Assembly (NCBI RefSeq): GCF_030272615.1 | Contig: NC_081406.1 | Location: 218,496,997-218,560,996 of the forward strand | Direction of reading: 5' to 3' | Length of the DNA: 64,000 bases | Source: Cryptomeria japonica | Taxonomy: Eukaryota > Streptophyta > Pinopsida > Cupressales > Cupressaceae | Part shown: positions 57,811 through 64,000 of the stretch, in pieces | How positions within the stretch are numbered: the stretch's first letter is position 1 | How the letters are laid out: each line of letters opens with the position of its first letter | Translations under genes and position numbers: made by a program | Notes under the pieces: generated by a model | What the model saw: the letters and a program-made list of their open reading frames with translations, nothing else | What the model was told of the DNA's origin: nothing | The model's database searches: none

Positions 57811-58782
57811 TCATCGGCGTTCACATGCAGAACGATTTCGTCTAGTCTTAGTAGGAAGTTGCGAATATTGAGGAGGAGGAATGTTCTCATCCTTATCACT
57901 TGGGTGTTTAGGTTGTGGTCTCTTAGGTTGAACAATAGGAGAAGAGGAAGGTCTCTTCTCTCCATAAGAGGAAGGAGGAGGAACTACTCCATATAAGGGA
58001 GGAATATTTGGTTTAGGAAGGAGACCAAGTCCATCATGACGAGGAGGGATAGGTCTACTTTTAGGAAGTTTATTAGATATAGGCATAGTCACATCCATAG
58101 GGATGGGTTGGGAATCTTCTTGAGGAAAGACATTAGTTTTATCTTTCAAGGGAAGAACTTCCTTCTCAAGAACGATAGGAATTTCAAGTTTGGGTGTTCT
58201 AGGTTCACTTAGAGATAGGATCATATCTTTTTTCCACTTTTGATAAGATTTGAAAAGATGATCACTTTGCGGAGGAAGAGATTGGAATTGTTTAGGCCAA
58301 AAGTAATCAATAGGAATGCTAGAAGTTCTTTTAGTTGGTTTAAAGAGACTATGATTGATAGTAACAACTTCACCATTATGGGGAAATTTCAAACACTTGT
58401 GAATAGGAGAAGCAATAGCTTTCATGGAAGATAGCCAAGGATAGCCTAGCTTCACACGAAATTGTTCGGATGATGGAATAATAGCAAAGTCCACATCAAG
58501 GGATTTGTTATGGACCTCAATAGGTAATGTAATTGAACCAATTGTAGGAGAAAAAAATGCATCAAATAGTTTCACAACCACATTTGTTTCATCATAGATC
58601 ACTTGATTCAATTGCAAAGTAAAAAGAAATTCTTCAGTAATGATATTAACCATACAAGAAGGATCAATAAGCACTCCGCGGCAAGGTGTATTCTTGACTT
58701 TTGCAACTATATATAAAGGACCATCAGGTGCCCTGATAATTTCACTGGAATCAAAGGTGATGGAAGGTTCTTTAGGGATTTT
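57811..58782 (-). pseudogene. Element Z retropepsin-like domain and Pro-rich region
   Basis: After an in-frame TAG (58783) the frame continues with PDGPLYIVAKVKNTPCRGVL, IDPSCMVNIITEEFL and LGYPWLSSMKAIASPIHKCL, KFPHNGEVV. This is the layout of plant Gypsy Gag-associated aspartic proteases (LIDxGSxxNI...LGRPWL...AVPSxLHQ.LKFP). The D-T/S-G triad reads D-P-S, so activity is doubtful. A Pro-rich stretch (PPPSSYGEKRPSSSP) follows. Confidence 0.7.
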
Positions 58783-60315
58783 CTACTGCTCTACAAAGTT
58801 AATCACATTCGGAGTCATAGACACAAGATCATCAGGTGAGACAGAGGAATCATTAGCATCAATCATATTAGAGGTATGAGAAGGAAATGGATCAGTAAAA
58901 ATCTTAAGATTTTGGTTAGGAGGAGCTACAGATGTGTTGCCTTTATCATTCACACCAGAAACAGAGATAGTATTATTATCAATCAAATCTTGAATTTTAC
59001 CCTTTAAAGCAAAACATTTTTCAGTATCATGCCCAGGTTGACGATGAAATTGACAAAAAGATTTGTTATCAAAATAGGGTGAGTTAATCTTTGTAGGGTC
59101 TATTTGCCTTATAGGAGGAAGAGTAAGCACATTTTGTTCCAATAACTTATTCATAATACTATGCAATGATTCATTCAAAGGAGTGAACTTTCTTTCTTTC
59201 TTGAAAAACTTAGAAATAGGAGGCACACCTGATGCCGCATTCACATTGTTGTTGATGATGTTTTCATTGAATTTAATGGACTCTCTATTCGGTTTAAACT
59301 TCCCAAATGGTTGTTGACTACTATCACCCTTATCACTCAGAGCAATAGGATTTGCTTGTTCCATTTGACTCACAGTCAGTTGATAATTGTGAAGAGTTGC
59401 GCACAACTGTTGGAAAGAAGTAAACTCAGAAAACAGAAGTTTTTCTCTAATATCTTTTTGTAAATTAGAAATAAAGATTCTTTGAATATCATTTTCAGGT
59501 ACTGGAAAAGAAATTTGAGCATATAAATGCTTACATCTACCAATGAAATCAGTCACTTTTTCTTTAAAACCTTGTTTACAATGCATTAAATCAATCAAAG
59601 TAACTTTAGGACTTATATTGTTTTGAAATTGTTGAATAAAAGCATTTGCAAGTTGTTCGAAAGAAGTAATAGAGTAGGAAGGCAATGAGCAATACCATTG
59701 TAGGTCTTTATCTCTTAATGTTCTACTAAACAGTTTTGCAAGCAACCTTTGGTCATAAGCAAAATCAGTACATATGGTTTGAAAGGTCTTAACATGTGTT
59801 AGAGGATCACCCTTACCATTATAAAGCTCCAAATGCAGAATTTCAACATGTTTAGGGGGGATAGCTCGAACAATGTCAAGAGAAAGTGGGCTCGCAACAT
59901 CAAATGTGGGCACACTAAACTTAGATTGATTCATAGAGGCAATTTGTTGTTGTAAAGAAGAGACAGTTTGTGCAAGATTGTTAATGGTCACTTCAGTCGA
60001 AGAGTTCATATTAGACGTGTTAGATTGTGATGGATGTGTTATGTTATTGAAAGAAGGTAGAGAGTAAGGTGGTGGGACACTATGATAGTTAGTCATAGGA
60101 GATGATTGGAAAGGAGGAACACTACAAGGAGGAATGGAAGGGTTAAATGAATTGCCCCCTTGCGTCGTGTTTATTTGTGGAGATATAATAGGAACACTCA
60201 TTGAAGGAATGAATGAAGAAGTCGGATTGAATGAAGGAAGAGGGTTGATTGAAGAAGAAGGATTGCCCCCATGACTTGTGATCATAGGAGGAATGTCTTG
60301 TATTGAAGTAGTCAT
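58783..60315 (-). pseudogene. Element Z Gag with CCHC-like knuckle
   Basis: 510 continuous residues. A Pro/Ser/Asn-rich N-terminus leads to a coiled coil (TINNLAQTVSSLQQQIASMN), then the Retrotrans_gag domain (LYNGKGDPLTHVKTFQTICT; KDLQWYCSLPSYSITSFEQL; FIQQFQNNISPKVTLIDLMH). A conserved FCQFHRQPGHDTEKCFALKG follows near 59000-59060, a C-x2-H-x4-H-x4-C zinc-binding motif of plant Gypsy Gag. The frame upstream (from 60789) joins in frame through a TGA at 60322. Confidence 0.85.
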
Positions 60316-60321
60316 TATGTT

Positions 60322-60789
60322 TCATGTAAAAGTAGGTATACTAACAATAGGAGTTGTCAAAGGAATAGAATGATTAACTTGAGTAGGAGGTTGTGTGGAA
60401 CCTAAGGTTTCGGTACAACTTTTCATAGGCATTACATTCGAATCCACAATGTGTGCAATACCACGCAAAATATCAATTCCATTCTTATCACTTTGAACCA
60501 TACATTTTAGACCCTCAATTAATGAAAGAGCTTCACTATCAGGGTATTCTTGAGACATCCATTGTCGAAAATCATCAAATTGGTTATCCAATTTTGAAAG
60601 TTGTTCTACAGAAACCTCATGGAGAGCTTCTTCATCATTAAGAGGATTATAGGAATTACCCATGTCCTCGTTAAAAAGGCCATTCAAATTAGGTTCCATC
60701 TCCTCGGTAATTATACCTTGGAAAGACTTAATTCTAAGGCTTCGTCTAACGGGAATAGTGTAAGTAGGGCTTATTGTTGTAAAACTCAT
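60322..60789 (-). pseudogene. Element Z ORF, N-terminal part
   Basis: ATG at 60789 (MSFTTISPTYTIPVRRSLRI) begins a 155-codon stretch that ends in TGA, two codons before the next in-frame segment. It is acidic in the middle (EEMEPNLNGLFNEDMGNSYN). I recognise no domain. The Gag segment continues in the same frame, so this is the true N-terminus of one ORF of about 1150 codons with four stops. Confidence 0.7.
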
Positions 60790-61961
60790 GCACTAAAGAG
60801 AGAGAGAAGATTTTGAATTTTAGAGGTACCAAATTTCAATAAAACTAGCCAATCTCCTAGATTTAAGCTATTAAATACAATCAGGACAATCTCCCGAAAT
60901 TTCAGAAAAAATGTCCGGGACCGTGGCGAACGGAGTGCACACGGTCCTCGCAACTTTTTTTGAAATTTTCAGGGATGAAAGTTATGATAATTTTAAAGCT
61001 AATCTGAAAAAATTGAGTGATTTTACGATCTGTAGATAGGCCAAATTAAAGTTGCAATCTCAAAATTGAACCCTACCAAGATTGTTGAAAAATGTAAAAT
61101 TTGAATTTCAAAAAAGAGGGGGAAACTGAAATTTTGAATTTTATGATTTTAGAGGGAATACTGAAAGCAATGCAGGCTTTGAAATTTAAAAGTTGACTCG
61201 ATTTCATGCAAATTCGAATTTGAAAGTGGAAATCAAGGTTGTTGCAATTAAACACTTAATTTCAAAAGTCACAAACTGCAAAAATTTGAATAAAACACTG
61301 AAATTTTGAATGAATGCTAACACACTTTTCAGATTTAGGACTGTAAGAAACACAGTTTTGATACAAATTTCAATTTCAACAATTTTTGAATGATTAGAAG
61401 CCTCAATCCAAGCAATCGCTAGACCAACTTTGACTTTAATTTTGAAGGTGTTAAAATTGATAAAATCAGCCAAAATTTTCGATTTTAGCAGAAAAATACA
61501 GTAAGATCTAGCTCCCGAAATTTTGGAAAAAATGTCGGGGACGATGGCGCTCGGGGTGCACACGGTCCTCGCAACTTTTTTTCCAAATTTTCAGGGATGA
61601 AAGATATTGTGATTTTATTGCGGAATCCAAAGTTACAGGCGATTTGGAGGTGTTTTGATTAGTGAAATTATCAGTCAAAGGTTGAATCAAGAAGGTCTTA
61701 AAAATTAGGGTTTTGACATTTAACCACTTAATTTTCAGAATTAAAGCACAAATATGAATTGACAATTTGCAATAGAAGGGTAGATTTGAAACAAGCATTA
61801 ACAATTAAACGTTTCACAAGTTTAATTACTTAAAAAGAAAATTTTAGGGTTTTTATGCAATCAACCTCTAAAATTTGCAAAAGATCAAACATGGAAATAT
61901 AATTAGGAAAGCAAAATTTTCAGATCTAACCATGAATAATTAGAATGAGGATGTTCACGTC
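60790..61961 (-). other. Leader of element Z with a duplicated 90-bp block
   Basis: Untranslated region between PBS and ORF. A block of about 90 bp, cccgaaatttt...aaaaaatgtc-ggga..., gtgcacacggtcctcgcaac, then ttttcagggatgaaag, occurs at 60893-60981 and 61513-61602. Its core also appears once in each LTR (55696 and 62336). Confidence 0.7.
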
Positions 61962-61974
61962 AGGTTCACCAAAA
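61962..61974 (-). promoter_or_regulatory. PBS candidate of element Z
   Basis: The reverse complement TTTTGGTGAACCTG lies next to the LTR. I do not assign the tRNA. Confidence 0.5.
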
Positions 61975-63204
61975 TGTAAAGCGGAAAAATCAAACCCTAG
62001 TTGTTCTCCCCTCCCCAACTCCAAGGAGAGAGAAGGGAGAGTCACTAGGGTTGATGGTTTTCACTTAGGGGAGACTTTACATTCAAAAGAGGGGTTGAAA
62101 CCCACAAGATCCAATCCCACGCAATGCAAGATTGGATTCTAAATGAGTTTCAAGGGTTAAGACATCAAGGATACCCTCTTTTGTAAAGAATGTAGATAGA
62201 AAGATTGAACTAGGAATGCATGTAAAGTAGGAAAGATTCGCTTATAAACAGAGATAGGGATATGGGATGAAGCTGCGGACCTGGAATTAGCAGTAAAATG
62301 TCGAGCGGTGTTGTTCTACAAATTTGAGCGAAAGTTGACGGGACGATGGCGCCCAGCGTGCACATGGTCCTCCAAAAAATCCGTGAAACGAAGGGGGATC
62401 TGTTCATCTCTGCACAAGGATTCCAGATCTTCAATTACAACCGCGTACCTGCAACCTACACATAGAAAAGAGAGGATGATTGGGGGGTTAGGGATGAGGG
62501 GTTTGCCTTTAGGTCAAACCCCAGTTTTGGAATTAACCAAGAAATGAGAATGTTGTAAATGTAAATGTTTGTAATGTAAACAAGTACTGATACCTTGTTG
62601 TAAGAATGTTTGTATTCTTACATGCGAAGGTGTAATGTATGTAGTATGTTGTATGTTGTATGTGATCTCCTCTTCAATGGTTGAATCCTTGTCTTGAATG
62701 CAACACCTAGCCTTGAATGGAGACTTAGAATGCTCAATTGCTTGGAGGAATGCTTGAATGCTTGAATGTTTGAATATTGCTTCCGCATCTTGTTCTTGCT
62801 TATTTTCTCTTTTTCTCCCCCTTCAAATGGGAGAGGAAATGTAGTTTATATACTTGTCAATTATGGCTGATAGACTGATTCTCCCGACCTTAGGCCGACC
62901 AGGAAACATTATTTTCCAATTTGCAAACTTAAAGACTCGATGCCCACAAGAGACCGGGCCCAAAATAGGGCCAAGGACCAGGGCGCTGGGCGCCATGGTC
63001 TAGAAGGATCAGGGCACTGGGCGCCATGGTCCCACCTCCCAGGACAGCAGGGTGCAAGGAGGGATTAGGCCAGGGTGCAGAAAAATGCAGTTTTTGATGT
63101 TGTAAATAGGTTTCGGGGTCTCCATTCAGGTTCAACATTGCGCCGCCATCATGAAGACCCAAATGCAGTCAAAATTGCAAGTGTCACAATTTTAGGACGC
63201 TACA
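61975..63204 (-). repeat. 5' LTR of element Z
   Basis: 1230 bp, highly similar to the left LTR; the 40-bp difference lies largely in the GC-rich minisatellite. Confidence 0.9.
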
Positions 63205-63778
63205 ATTCTTCTAATTAATTAAATATCTAATATTTAATTATCTTATTCTTCTAATTAATTAAATATCTAATATTTAATTATCTCCTCCAATCAATTAAAT
63301 ATCTAATATTTAATAGTTATTCTCCTATCCTATAGTCTCAAATATTAAATAATTCTAAATTAGTTAATCCCTTTTCCAACTCATTCTTCCATCTCCACTT
63401 CATCTTCCCTTTGCCAACTCATCCAACATGTGGCTAAGGAAATTAATATTTCTTAAATATTAATTTATCATTTATCTCCAACTTCCAAACTTAATGAAAA
63501 TTGTGTACGTATACATATTTCATAACCATTTCCTATATTCTCTCCAACACCCCTCTACATCTTGGGAAGGACTTGAGTCCACTTGTCCTTTCATGCCTAA
63601 ATTTCCTCCAACCATCCCTAGATTCCCTCAGTCAGCAACCCAGTCAAGGTGAGATGAGTGACACGTGTCTTCTCCTTCCCCCTTTCTCTCAACCTTCACC
63701 TTTGCTCATAGCCATTCAAATCTATAGATCTGATCATGACTATTGATTTGAGCCACATCATCTTATCCTCTCAAAGTC

Positions 63779-63785
63779 TATAAAA
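63779..63785 (+). promoter_or_regulatory. TATA box of the second F-family LTR
   Basis: TATAAAA in the same context as 35266. Confidence 0.55.
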
Positions 63786-64000
63786 TCAAGAACTTCAGTT
63801 GAGAGAGTTAGTCTTCAAAATAGTTTTCAATCAATCATATGCATCCGTGAGTTTTTGAAGCAACTAGCAAATAGCAAATATCATTTTAGCAATATAATCA
63901 TATAATATTATCATTTTAGCATGATCATGTAGCTTTACATATCATACTATCAGTTAACTACAAGTTATCAGTCCATTCTTCATATGCCATCTTGGAAGCC

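Larger units (their letters stand above)
55336..63204 (-). mobile_element. Non-autonomous Gypsy-type element Z (gag-protease only)
   Basis: LTRs at 55336-56605 (1270 bp) and 61975-63204 (1230 bp) run TGTAAAGCGG to GACGCTACA. The perfect TSD attct is at 55331-55335 and 63205-63209. The PPT abuts the left LTR and a PBS candidate abuts the right one, so it reads on the minus strand; total 7869 bp. A single long frame encodes Gag, a CCHC-like knuckle, a retropepsin-like domain and a Pro-rich tail. No RT, RNase H or integrase exists anywhere in its 5.4 kb interior. This matches terminal-repeat retrotransposons carrying only a Gag domain (TR-GAG type). Confidence 0.9.
55172..64000. mobile_element. 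F-family LTR, second copy, split by element Z, cut by window end
   Basis: Native parts are 55172-55335 and 63210-64000. Together they align with solo LTR F (34548-35460) in order: ggctatgagcaattaaat, aaatatctaatatttaat, cagtcaaggtgagatgagtg, TATAAAA at 63779 and tcttcatatgccatcttgg. Whether it is solo or part of a full element cannot be told. Confidence 0.85.

Noticed and set aside
57541-58434. Plus-strand ORFs rich in Ile, Asn and Arg
   Set aside because: Antisense shadows of the element Z ORF.

Overview
The window looks like gene-poor, repeat-filled nuclear DNA of a large plant genome. The evidence is plant-type LINE, Copia and Gypsy elements, a DUF599 membrane-protein exon and a plant mobile domain pseudogene. 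A gymnosperm or other giant genome fits the nesting depth and sparse genes, but the exact lineage is an inference. I found no tRNA, rRNA or CRISPR. Nearly everything traces to transposable elements, most of them decayed, and element edges are well defined by target-site duplications (TSDs), primer-binding sites (PBS) and polypurine tracts (PPT). Element letters below are mine.

Layout. 1-5061: 3' part of a plus-strand non-autonomous LTR element (A) with zinc knuckles, three PPT-like tracts and a 2.45 kb LTR. 5062-12429: a decayed plant LINE with ORF1 (DUF4283-like), ORF2 (endonuclease, reverse transcriptase, zf-RVT, RNase H) and an unexpected third ORF. 12430-15145: short minus-strand LTR element B. 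15146-22639: diverged local repeats, a MITE with its empty site alongside, and a 2.09 kb tandem duplication. 22640-23170: the only intact-looking host gene piece, the C-terminal exon of a DUF599 protein. 23432-29178: more tandem and dispersed repeats. 29179-30033: solo LTR C.

31801-49277 is a nest. Outer minus-strand element E (TSD ccctt; about 5.47 kb without its guests) holds a solo LTR F in its coding region (TSD taatt). Its 5' LTR holds a gag-protease-only Copia element G (TSD taccc) and a full Copia element H with recognisable gag, protease, integrase, RT and RNase H (TSD gccat/accat). E itself sits in the LTR of an older Gypsy-like element D, which continues at 49283-50940. At 52448-54270 lies a plant mobile domain pseudogene with a TATA box. 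From 54572 a second nest runs off the window: LTR X, containing a second F-family LTR, containing gag-protease element Z (TSD attct).

How the parts relate. H is the only element with a recognisable full pol. A, B, E, G and Z have LTRs, PBS and PPT but no pol in the sequence seen, so they would have depended on enzymes from other elements. E and B, which have different LTRs, share an uncharacterised coiled-coil ORF module placed next to the PPT; this is the best candidate here for an undescribed system. Z and D share a C-terminal extension of the gag-protease ORF. Many reading frames are broken by TGG-to-stop changes and Cys-to-Tyr changes, as expected from deamination of methylated cytosines in silenced elements.
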